From NCBI RefSeq assembly GCF_031877795.1, contig NC_133932.1, positions 25,236,180 through 25,300,179 on the forward strand: a DNA stretch of 64,000 nt, read 5' to 3'. The stretch's first letter is position 1. Each line of letters opens with the position of its first letter. This DNA is from Strix aluco. Taxonomy: Eukaryota > Chordata > Aves > Strigiformes > Strigidae. The position numbers and the translations under genes are program-made. The notes below the pieces were generated by a model. It searched no databases. It was not told the DNA's origin and saw only the letters and a list, made by a program, of their open reading frames with translations. Shown here piece after piece: positions 38,321 to 49,330 of this stretch.

Positions 38321-41300
38321 AGATATATTTTTCTTTTAAACAGTACCAGGTATAAATAACAGAGGATGGGTGCAACCAATGTTTTTAATTACATGGGTTT
38401 TAAATGCCAGTGACATGTACTGGTGAAACAGGGCTGTTCGTACTGCCATGTGAGAAAACTCTAGAAACATTTTGCCATGTTTATATATGCTACAATGCCA
38501 CGGATCCTTTAAAAGGGGGGGATAAAATGGCCTTTTAGTCATTTTCATAAAGAATTAAATACATGGTTTTCTAAAACTCACCTCTGCACAAAAACCTAAC
38601 ATGGAATTATGGATGCAAGTCACAGTCCAAGTTATATTTTTCCAGACAAAGGATGATCAACTTTTTCTCATTTTATATGTGAAATACTGAGTTTGGCCTT
38701 GTATTTATTTCAACTGGTGAACCCTCCCTACCCCATTCACACAGGTAGATCATTATGAGGAGCTGTGCAAATATCTCATGCCAGAACTACTGCAGTAAGA
38801 AAATTCTGCTGTGTGTGCATGCATGCTGGCATGCGTCTGCTTCCAGTAAGACTTATATTAAAAAAAATTAAAGACATGTGTGAGAAAAATCAGTTCTTAA
38901 AGTCTGTGGTCATATTTCAGTCTTTTCATTCTTGTGAGACACATTTGGAGAGGAAATTAAAAAACCAAAACTACATACACACAGATGAGGGAAAAATGAG
39001 TTTAGATGTAAACATATGACCCTCAAAGAGCAGATGGAAAAAACCATACCATCTCTGTATTTGCCTCTGTGAATTTAACCATTACTTACGATTAAACAAG
39101 TAATCACAAAAACACACAAGAAGCGTGCCCTGTTGAGATGCTTTTAGTGCATTGGGAAGATGCTTGCGTTCTGTAGGCTGTTTGCTTACAAAGAGAAACT
39201 GCTGGCTCTTCGGGCTTTTCCCAGAGGAGATGGGCATTTTGCCAGTGTTTCATTTTCAAGTGCTATTGTTCACCTAGGGTTTTAGCAAAAAAGCTTTTGC
39301 TTATTTATTACTAATCCTAGTCTAAGTAACGATCATTTTTAATCCTTTTACATTTTAAAACAAATTTATCAGACAATGACACCAAACACAATGTCCCCCA
39401 AAGCTCTGGCATTTATTTTTTCATTTAATAGGTAATTCTGTAATTCACACATCCATGGATTGCTTTGTTGGTTCATGAAACCTGCTTCTATGAGCATTCC
39501 TTTTGACAAAATACAAATCTTACTCATGTTGTGAGGACTCTTTTCAACATGTTTTCACTAGTTACAGTCTTGAAAACACAGTAACAGAGGAAGAGTGTTT
39601 ATTGCATACTTTATACATCTGCCTGTGAATCTTTGTAAAATGCTGGTGTATTCATCTATTATATTATTCAGATGTGATATGTATTAGACAGAATTAGTTT
39701 TTTTAATAAGTAATACAGCTTTTTTAGTAATGTAACGTCACATCTACCTTTATCTTCATGATTTGTTATAAACTCATGCTATAATCTTGACTGAAATCAG
39801 TTTGAGAGACCCAGTGTAATCCTTGTTCTCAACACCAGTGTAATTTGGTGTAATTGTCTGTGCTTGGTCATGAGATGCCCAAAATCAAACAAGCATGGAT
39901 GCCAGATGTCATTTTATACATTATAAAAAAAGCTCTGATCCCTCCATTTTGATGATTAATGTTCTATTATTGGTAAGCGATGCTGTGAATATCAGCTGGC
40001 TACTTCTGTAACTTTGCTAGCCTTGCATACGATGCTGCCAGTCTGTAATGATGACATGTATGAAGTAATTTACTTGTCATTTCACTAGTTTGGTGTCAAT
40101 AGAAAACACTTGCCAAGCAATTTGCAGTACACACATATGAAGAGTTATTTGGACTTTTCAGAAGGATTGGAATGAGACAATTGGTGTAACAACTAATATC
40201 AGCAATAAATCCATCTACTCTTCAAATTCAGCTAGTGCATTTCTCTATAAAACAAACAGACAAAGAATTCCTCTACCTACTTATAAATAAATTTTTAGCA
40301 GATTATTTAAATTCTTCATGAAAATTGAGATTTCCTTGTGAAATCTCTACATTCCTAGCTACCAGTGCCAGAGGACAAGAGTACCCCAGAGACTGTCAGT
40401 GCAATTTTGTGGTTCAGGTCTAAGTAGAAACCATAATCTCATGCTGGAAATAGGAAAATGAGAATATGGCAACTCTATACCAAGATTTATTTTGTTAATC
40501 TTTGCACCAGGAAGGTGGTTTACCTTTCAGCATCCAAGCAACAAAAATCAAAAGATGAAACATTTCCATAATTTACAGAAATCCACATAAAACCCACAGA
40601 ATCAGGAAGGGGAGACAGTGGGGGTAAGAAAGAAAGATCTGGCACATGGGACAAAGAGAAGGAGATCCAGTGTTTTTATTTCCAAACCCCTGACTGCCTC
40701 TCAGACCCCCACAAAAGCCAGTACCTTCTTCCCCTCCTCATTCTACAGGCTTACCCCAGCTGCCTCTCTGCAAGCAGTGTGAGGGAAGGGAGAAGCTTTG
40801 AAGTATTTCCACCATATCCAGCCTTACAGGTAGAGGCGAAAGACACCACAGAAGTCGACAGGGATCTGCTGGATCTGCTTTTGTCCAGGCAAACCACAGC
40901 AACTCTCCAAATCCTCAGCGGAGTGTAGGATTAAATCAAAACAAAGCCAAAGCCTGGTATTTGCTGTCTCAGTGTCACACAGGACATGCAGAGGCTCAAA
41001 CTGGCTTCTCCCCTACCCAAGAGAGGTAAATGAGCAGTCAGTATATAGGAGCACACCCAACCCTGTAGGTTGTCCCCATAACACCTCTGCTCCTTGCATG
41101 GCCCTGCTCATGGTTATGGTACTCTCAGGGACCTGACTGTCATGTGATCACCAGCCAGAATAAAAGCTGTGCCCCAAAACAGGGACAGCTTGCCTGCTGA
41201 TTCTCAAAAAAGTGTCAGGAGGTGAGAACAACACTTTCAGCTGCACTTGAAATCACCTGGATTAAAATATGATCCTAATCCGCTCTCCTTTACACTTAAA

Positions 41301-44085
41301 CCAGCAGACTAAACCATACAGTAAGGTATATTATCTTTGCAAAAATTCACTTCCTTTTCAATTACATTTAATTTCCACTTCACCTTTCCCTTATATTTAT
41401 TCCACAAACCATTGTGTTATTAATGATTCAGAGTTCCCCAAATCCATATGTTTTATGGATTTTGTGTCAAAGTGGAATCATAATACTTTAATAAGGAAAA
41501 GGAATACTATTTTACTGTACTCACATCTTACACTACCCAGCCAATAGGCTTGTAAGCAATTCTAAATCTTTCTGTAACAGCACCATGGAGAGTACAAAAG
41601 AGAAATAGGCATCACCAGCTTCCTCTACCAGCTCCCTCGCAACAGAAAGGATTGATGTTTTCCAACAAGACCTTCTTAAAGAGCTAGTATATTTGTGACA
41701 AATTGTTAATTCCTCTCTGATTGTTATACACCTACATACAGGTGTAGAAAATCCTTTAATGTTTTGTAACAAGCAGAAATCAGGTAGATGATAAAACAGG
41801 GCTATCAGTCACTTTAGCAATCAAGTAAATTTGATTCTCCTCATTTTTCTGTAGACATCTAGTTTGTCATGTGCATGCTCAGAGATTTAGCTATTCACAT
41901 ATTAGAATGACATATTTAAAGTAGTGAATTTCACATTAGCAATGCAGATGGAGGAACGAATGATCCTGGAAAATTAGACAGTGGAAAGACTGGTGTTGGA
42001 GAGGAGCATAAGAGTTGGAAATCCTAGACAAAGCAGAGAAAAAAGGTATTAGAGAGGAGGCAGAATGGGAAAAGCAGAAAGACTTAAGTTAGAAAAAGAA
42101 GGAAAAACTCAGATAGAAGAAAACTGGACTGAAGAAACTGGATTAAAGACTGAAAGATGGCGTAAAGGATCTGAGGAAAAGCTAAAGTGAAAAGATTAAG
42201 ATTAGCAGCTAATAGAAACATTAAAATGTTCAGATAACAGCATTTCATTGACTAGTTAATAAGAAATGTATTAGTGTGTACAAAGTTGATGCCATTTTTT
42301 CACAGAATAACGTCCTGAGGCCGTTGTCCTCCCACTCTTCCAGTCATGCCAATCACTTCCTGGTAGATTAAGATACTGAAATGCCTGTTTATACCATTCA
42401 GTTTAAACTCTATTATACACACATAGGCACATGTACAGAAAAATGCTTCAGTGACTGCTTTATCTTATAAGGAATTTGTACAAAGCAGAGGGTAAGACTA
42501 GGGAGGGGGAGATGAAGGATAAGGTGAAAATCTTTGAGCAGAAAGGAATTCTTTCTCATATTCAAGAGACATCAGTCTTTAAACTAGAAGCTCATTAATT
42601 CTCATCTTATTTTCAGTTTCTGTGGAGGTTTACCACGTGACAGCTATTCAGCCTTGGAGTCTGGTTAGAACTGTTTTCCAACTACTAGCCTAAATTACCA
42701 CCAGAAAGATTCATAATTTTCAGCAAAGTTTGATGAACTGGTTACCCTTTAACAGCGATGTTTTGTGCACTAAATTGCAAGCGGTCTGCTTTTTTTCTCA
42801 TATCACTGCTGACAGATGAGCTCGATTATCATCCTAGATCCACCTTGCTCATGTTCATTTGGACAACAAAGATAGCAACTGAACTGAAAGAAAATTCCAG
42901 GAAAAGTAATTGAAGACAAATTAAAAATTTCAATAGATTTTCCTGGAAATTTGCCCACAAAGCATAGTGTTTACATATCCACCTCCATTCAGAAGTTTGA
43001 AGGCATATCCCAGGATGCCTGCTGTTAATGTTTTAGCCCTACCCTGGCCAGGTTTCTCACAAAGCTCCTGGATGCTCTAGACCAGGACCAATTTGTCAAT
43101 GCCAGGTTGTATGATGATTTATGACTATAGCCGAGTGAGGATGCTGGCTACATTCTGTCTCTCCCTAACTAGCTGTGTTGAACTGAAGCCATTCCAAATC
43201 ACAAGCTGTCTATGTGGATGCACACTTAGAGAGGCTGAAATTGTTTATTGAATTTCCAGGTACAATCAGCATCAATAAGTTTTGTAGTTGAAAGAAAACT
43301 TTGGAAGAGAAAATATGAAACTGTTTAAAGCTGCATTGCACTTTAGTAAATATAGCATGTCACAGAGAAAGCTAGGCTTGCCTAGGAGATGTGAAAAGGC
43401 TTTTCGAAGTTAAAAATTTATTTGGTCCAGTTTTTCATGTCACACAAGGTACCAAAGTAAGGAACATCTGAACACATACCCAAGATACACCTGTAAAAGC
43501 AGCAACAGCTATCTTAACATGTACATAAGTGTGGGCAACCTGTAAATGATTCTGCTGACGCAGGGTGAACACTTAGGCTCTGGTTTCCCTTATCCAAACA
43601 GTAAAGAAGTTATGTGTGACCTGTAGAAGGGGCTCAAAGAAAAAAAATGTATCTTTAAGAAAAAAAATGAAGGAAAATTGAGGGCAAGAAAATTAAGAAT
43701 AGTGAAGGTAGTACAAGGATATAGTCCAGACTGTAAGACAAGAAATTTAGGAGTAGCAATGTGAAAAAATGAATTACATGAATAAGGAAGGTCCAAGTGA
43801 CTTGCATGAGCAGCATGGGATAGACATTGTATTCTGAGTAACACCCTTTATTGTTTGGGACTGCAGTAGGTAAGATGGCACTTAATGTGTATGAAAGTGT
43901 AAGGATCAGGTCCTGTCTGGCAGTGAGTTAATGCCTCTATCAAACTGTTTTTCTGAAGGAAAACTTAATTTGTTTTTCTGAATAAGATATGTCTTTCTGG
44001 AGAGCTGTGAAGATTGACAGAAGTTCTATAAAGCGAAAAAGGAAATATAGCTTCTTTTAGCAGTGTTGGACAATTATTTTTGTTG
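38321..44085. other. intergenic, no gene seen
   Basis: AT-rich except for a GC-richer patch at about 40610-41230 ending in CCAGAATAAAAGCTGTGCCC, where AATAAA near 41160 might mark the end of an old LTR or transcript. A purine-rich (GAAA/GGAA) stretch runs through about 41950-42190. No gene supported. Confidence 0.6.
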
Positions 44086-44106
44086 TTTTTTTTTTTTTTT
44101 TTCCAG

Positions 44107-44165
44107 TGCAGCCATCCAGGAATGCTTTATCAGCAGGGTTATGCTGCTAATTGGCTAAACCTCAC
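44107..44165 (+). other. exon-like segment between a strong acceptor and a good donor (59 bp)
   Basis: A 17-T polypyrimidine tract ending TTCCAG (44086-44106) is followed after 59 bp by CAC|GTAAGA. The segment is slightly GC-richer than its flanks and not part of any long frame. It could be an exon of a non-coding RNA or a chance pairing of sites. Confidence 0.2.
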
Positions 44166-44999
44166 GTAAGATGAACCTGAGTTTATTGCAGGGTGGGGTC
44201 GAAGACAAAAAAGCGAAGAGGAACAGAGACAAAAAAATATGTTATTAGCATTTCCTCAATATCACAGAAAACACTAGCAGGTCAAAATTGTAATAATTTT
44301 ATTTCAGAATAATAAAATCAATGCTGAAGTATTATGAAACGACAGCTACCATGGCTGCTTCAGGTGTTATGTTACCATTATAGCACAACAGCCTTATTAG
44401 TTCTTCCTAGCATGTCTTGACCACCTGTGACAAGTGTTTCTGAATCTCCGCACAGTCAAAACCTCAAATTAAATCTGACAAACACAGAAAGTATTTTGAG
44501 CTAACTTGTCCTCCCTTCTCAGTTGCTCATTATGGAGTGACCTACTCTTTTTGTGTCCTTACATGGCTCACATCCGTGTAGATTGTGTTTATTGAAAGCT
44601 GATAGCTACAAGTGCTGACGTTCGCCAGGTTTTATATACCAGAGAATTAAAATAAGAAGAATCTGACAAAGACATTGTAAATAACATGAGAGACCCTCAC
44701 TATACATGTACACTGTATGAATGCAGAGGGAAATTAAGTTATCCTACTTTCAGAGGCCCTTTGTGGTGCTCAATTCCCATTGTATGAGTGCTATTAGAAG
44801 TGCAAGCACATAACCACAGATATAATGTCAAAGTCATCCATGTTATAACAAGGTTTCACATGCTCCATAATGAAGACTTCATCAGAGAGTGAAAATTATT
44901 GGCTCCCCTGTTGATGACTTTTACAAAAATCTTAAAAGTAGAAAGTTTGCCAGCTGGATTAATCTTCCTGTGCACAGTCATTTACGAAGCTTTGAAATT
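44166..44999. other. intergenic, no gene seen
   Basis: Repeat-free AT-rich sequence with no frame of note. Confidence 0.7.
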
Positions 45000-45540
45000 T
45001 TAACCATTGGCAACAATGTTATAGTTGAAAAAACTCCAAGAATATCAGCTCGATGACAAACAATGGTCTGCTAAATAGAGACATGCTGTCCTGACAGCTC
45101 TGCTTCAGCTATATGGTATGATATGTGCCAGCAAAAGCAGAGAAGACATTTTGTAGCATCATAAAATTGCTTCCAAAAATGAGCACCCTGCAGCTATTAA
45201 AAACTGCGTGAGAATCACCAAATGTCAGCTTCATGCTCAACAACATTCAATTTAATAAATGGATTTAAGAAAGTGAACAGCATAAGATGCTTCAGAACAC
45301 CCTTAAGACTACCATGATAATATTGAGTGCTTGAGAAAAAAAGGAACTGTTCACTGTAAAAAAGGGGAGAATTTTGTGTCTCATTTTTTCCCTGGGACCA
45401 ATTAAGAGCATTCTGTCATTATTATTGTCAACACTAGGAACAGTGTACGAACGATAATCAATTTACTGACACATCCTAATATTGATGGTCAAAGGGCTGC
45501 ACTGAGGACATCCCCACATTGTTTTGGCAGTTAACACAAT
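45000..45540. promoter_or_regulatory. candidate non-coding conserved block
   Basis: A repeat-free 540-bp stretch with ACAATGG/ATTGTT SOX-type words (near 45060 and 45428), TAAT-containing words (GATAATCAATTTAC near 45453) and no open frame. It resembles slowly evolving regulatory DNA in texture only. Confidence 0.15.
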
Positions 45541-45940
45541 TTTTTTTCTGAAATTTTATTTTCTGAGACAGGTATTTACATTTCTCCAAATCTAAAGGAA
45601 AAAAATGGACAGTGGGCAAAAGGAGCATTTCTGTGTACCAGATCCGCTATGTGCTACAGAACTGGCTGGAAAAAATAGAATTCTTTTTTGTCCTGAAAAC
45701 TGTTGTTGAAATACTCTATGTCTTTTTATTCTCCCCTACTTTTGCTTTTTTTCTCCTCTCCACTCCTGTGGCTGCTCCAGCTCTGAGTGAGCCCAGTGAG
45801 GCAAGAGGTGCCAGGGATGTCAGCAGGCACAAAGACATCCCTGCACCAAACATTTCCTGGTTTATGCCAAACAGAGACCAAAGTAAAGGAAACCTCAAGT
45901 ACTCAGTAAAGGACGCTGAGTTTACTTGGCTTTTACTAAC

Positions 45941-45964
45941 TTTTTTTTTTTTTTTTTTTTTTTT
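45941..45964. repeat. poly-T tract, 24 bases
   Basis: A homopolymer run inside an otherwise unremarkable region. It creates a stretch of phenylalanine codons in a chance 157-codon frame (45612-46085). Confidence 0.95.
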
Positions 45965-47880
45965 CTTCAACAGTGCTGTTACTGCTAGAAAGCTAGAAAG
46001 GTATGTAAGATTTACTTGTCCCACAAAAGTCCATATATTGGTCCAAGAGGAAGTTTCTGATCAGAGCAACTTGATTTCAAAGTGAAGTTTCTTCACTCAG
46101 ACAGCTCTACTGGGAATATTAAAAAATGCTGTAATCCTATGATGTAATTAATTAAAGAAAAAGTAGCTGAACAGGTACTGAAAGGTTTTACCCTCAACTA
46201 AAGTACAAGGGTACTTACTGGATCTCAGATGTCTACTATTTTTACCATTAGTTTCCAAATAACTAAGTGACATCAGTTTCTATGAAAATCATGATTCCTA
46301 AATCCCTCAATGAAATCATAAGTATAATGTATCAGCAATCAAAAGCTGAAGTTGGTATCTGTTCTCTTTCATGGGCCTGCATGAGACTGTAAATAATATT
46401 AAAATATGGAAAGGGTTGTTCTTTGAATATTCTTAGCAATAAATGCTTATGAAAACACTTGGGATTTGGGTAACTCCAAAGAGATGCAAAAGCACATATG
46501 GACTATGATAGAAGGGAATTCAAAGCCCTGTGTTTGGAAACGGGTTTTTACGTACACAAACGTTAATGTACAGAGTCGGAATATGTTTGAATGTCCCAGG
46601 GCTGTAAGGTACACAGAATAGAAAGGCAGTCCTTTGACGGGCAAAAATCTCTTACTACACTACAGAGATTACTCGGAAACTAATACTTCATCTTGACTAA
46701 AGAAAAGGCTAAAATTTTACCACAGATTTCACCAGACCCAAGATTCACTCACAGGTTGTCACTATTCAGAGTTATTTACTATTTCAGATGGTTTAAGGTA
46801 CGTTCTTGTGCTGCTATTAATACGTGCACATTGACGCAGAGCATCACATACGGCATAGTAGACATGGATTGTGACACATGGCAGTAATCCTTCTGCAAAT
46901 GTGATCATTCACCCTGAGTTTCTCAGGCTTTGCATTCAGGGCTGAAACACTTAAATCAAGACCCAATGGCTCTCCCTTACTCACAAATGCTCTAAAGGCA
47001 CCCAATGACCTAGTTTAAACTTAAACCTCATATTCCACATAGATCAAACATAGAAGTGAACTTGTATAAATCTCTAAGTGTGACATGCCTAAGACAGCTT
47101 TCTGAGCAAAGAAGGACAAAAATAGAAAAGCCTCATTATATGCCTAACAACAAGGTAGAAAATATGCAGATGAAACTTATGCCTGATGGGAAAAAAGAGA
47201 AAGATGGTGGCGCTGGATAGGCTGAGACTAGTTCGAAGCCTGTGACACCAGAGTAAATGCAAAAGGTTTGTTTATCAGAATCTGCAATTCACTGGGAGAT
47301 CTGGGGAAGGAACAGCAGAGAGAGATTTATTTTAAATACAAACTGGATCAGATGTCTGTCATTTTAAGACTGGGAGTGGGGGAGACAAGTCTGCAGTAGC
47401 TCAGGAGAAGAAAATGTTTCAGGCAATGGTTATTAATTGTGCTCTGCTATGCCACATCTCTTTCTATTAAATCTTAGATAGCCAAATCTGTTTCCTAATT
47501 GTTTTTGTGTTTCTCAGTCTTCCTTTTGTCTTGCATAGGAGTAGGCAATTTCTATGCCATCAATATCTCATTAGGGGCCTGGGATGTGAAATGCCTTATT
47601 TTGTTTTTAATTTTGTTCTCTAGGCTTTTTGCTACATTTTATGACATAGCATTTTTTGTTTGCTTGTTGCGGTCCATTTATTCTCTGGCATTCCTTTTCC
47701 CCAGGTTATAGCTTTATTTGTTTCTTTGCCTGTTGGCACTCAAGGTGTATGTAAATTATTGTTACATGCTTCACCATCACTACCTATTGCTCTTCATTTC
47801 CCCTAATGACGCTCTCATCTGAATGCTAGTGCCTGCTCAGGTTGTACATGTGTAGAAAACAACTTCAACTCATCTGCGAG

Positions 47881-47935
47881 GTCTTTTTTTCTGTCTTTTT
47901 TCGTCCTTTTTTTTTTTTTTTCTTCTCTCTTTCCT
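47881..47935. repeat. T/C-rich low-complexity tract
   Basis: A polypyrimidine stretch with runs of 7, 6 and 15 T on the plus strand. The reverse frame reads as lysine/arginine-rich low-complexity sequence and is not considered coding. Confidence 0.85.
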
Positions 47936-48059
47936 ATTGTGGTTTGCCTCAGACTTGTATTCATGAGGTAAGGAATACAGCTGCATGTTTTCTGCCTAGG
48001 GCAAAAACCTGCTGCCACTAGTGCAAGTAGCAGCTTAGAGGAAAAAGGAAGGGCATTCA

Positions 48060-48250
48060 CACAAATAGCTAATCAAAGGGTTTTTAATGATACTCATTAG
48101 GAAAGAAATTCATTAACAAGCCAGCATACGAACATTCCCTGAAGGGATAGTGATGTTATTGGTCACATCAAAGGCCCCACCTGACTAACACCTTTATTGC
48201 TGTTCATAGTAAGGCCAAGTTAGCAGCAAAATCAGTCGCATTCAGTTCCT
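48060..48250. promoter_or_regulatory. candidate regulatory block (TCF/LEF-like and TAAT words)
   Basis: AATCAAAGGG (a TCF/LEF-type word), TTTTTAATGA, CATTAG and CATTAACAAG occur within about 55 bp, followed by a second CACATCAAAGG near 48165. Repeat-free and without an open frame. The evidence is only the word cluster. Confidence 0.17.
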
Positions 48251-49029
48251 GCTAAGAAAAAAGTCAGGAAAGCATGGTCATTGAAACTGGATCAATTCTG
48301 TTTTACTAATAGGAATGGCTTCTCAGCTTTTCACAGGGATGTGTAGTTTAGCACCCACCACCGATGCTTTTGAATTCATACAATTTTACATTTCCTACCC
48401 CTCATTCTCTCCCCTGTTCTCTCTCTCTCCTTTTATTTGGATACCTCTGACTATGTGCAAACTGGTGCCCATGGTAGTGGTGCAGCCCCATGGCACCGCA
48501 AACCTCAGGTGGATGGATGCTAGTGCCCCTTTTCGAACAGAAGTCTGCAGAAGGCAGCCTCCTTGCAAGGTGCAGTGGGGAGCCATACTAAACTGTAGGC
48601 AGATCATTCAGCCGGACAAGGCACCGATCCAGGCACACCACAGCTTACACCTACTACTCAGAATGGACACGGCCTCTGAGCATCAGAGCCATTTCCAACT
48701 TGCAGGCATATAACTGCCTCTTTTTTATGCTCACGCTATTACTTACCCATAAAAGGGACTCTGTATTTTTCTGCCAACTCATTCCTAGAGGTTAGTATTG
48801 GTATCTTGGGATGCTCATTTGCTCGGTAAAAATTAGGTTTTTAAACAGACTGAACCAGAAATCTCACTTTTATTGCACTGCCCTGATACAGTGGAGCTCA
48901 GTTATTAGAACAAATTGGAGCAAGCCACTTTCTGGTTGTTATACCCACATAATTACCACAGACTGATACATGAAACCATGCTTCACTCTTATGCTTAGAG
49001 GGGAGATCTCCATTTTGCAAGGACAGAGC
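48251..49029. other. intergenic, no gene seen
   Basis: A 132-codon plus-strand frame (48315-48713) has a hydrophobic pyrimidine-rich start and no known domain; it overlaps a 70-codon antisense frame. Otherwise nothing. Confidence 0.6.
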
Positions 49030-49320
49030 AAGTTCTATTATGCATTTTACTGCCAAAGGAGGTCAATTAAGTTTAATTGGTTCTAATTAGCACTTGCTCA
49101 AGCTGTTATATTCTTTACCTGCATCCGAGTGGCTCTCCAAGTGCTGCACAATGGATTCCTGCTTTTGAACACAAAGGAGGATTACTAATGGCATCCTTGA
49201 AGGCAAAAGATGCACTGATCAGCATAAATGGAGAACAAATATCAGCACAAATAGTAGCAGGCCTTTTTAGAAAAAAACCACAAACATTTCATCCCCATCT
49301 GGCTTTGATCAATTGAACTG
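49030..49320. promoter_or_regulatory. candidate conserved regulatory element with 10-bp-phased homeodomain cores
   Basis: Within 27 bp three AATT cores (CAATTA, TAATTG and the palindrome CTAATTAG) sit at 49065, 49075 and 49085, exactly one helical turn apart. The preceding bases include TTATGCATTTTAC, and the following 230 bp are non-repetitive and balanced in composition. This is the appearance of many deeply conserved non-coding elements near developmental genes, and it lies about 3 kb beyond the possible end of ROBO2. Conservation itself could not be tested. Confidence 0.25.
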
Positions 49321-49330
49321 AATGCAACTG

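Larger units (their letters stand above)
45541..48059. other. intergenic, no gene seen
   Basis: Contains poly-T tracts and a 157-codon frame (45612-46085) whose length depends on the T run. The antisense frame is open across the same tract, so neither is accepted as a gene. Confidence 0.65.

Noticed and set aside
45612..46085. 157-codon plus-strand frame
   Set aside because: Length depends on a T24 run read as phenylalanine, the antisense frame is equally open, and no domain is recognisable.
48315..48713. 132-codon plus-strand frame
   Set aside because: Pyrimidine-rich hydrophobic start, no domain, antisense frame open too.
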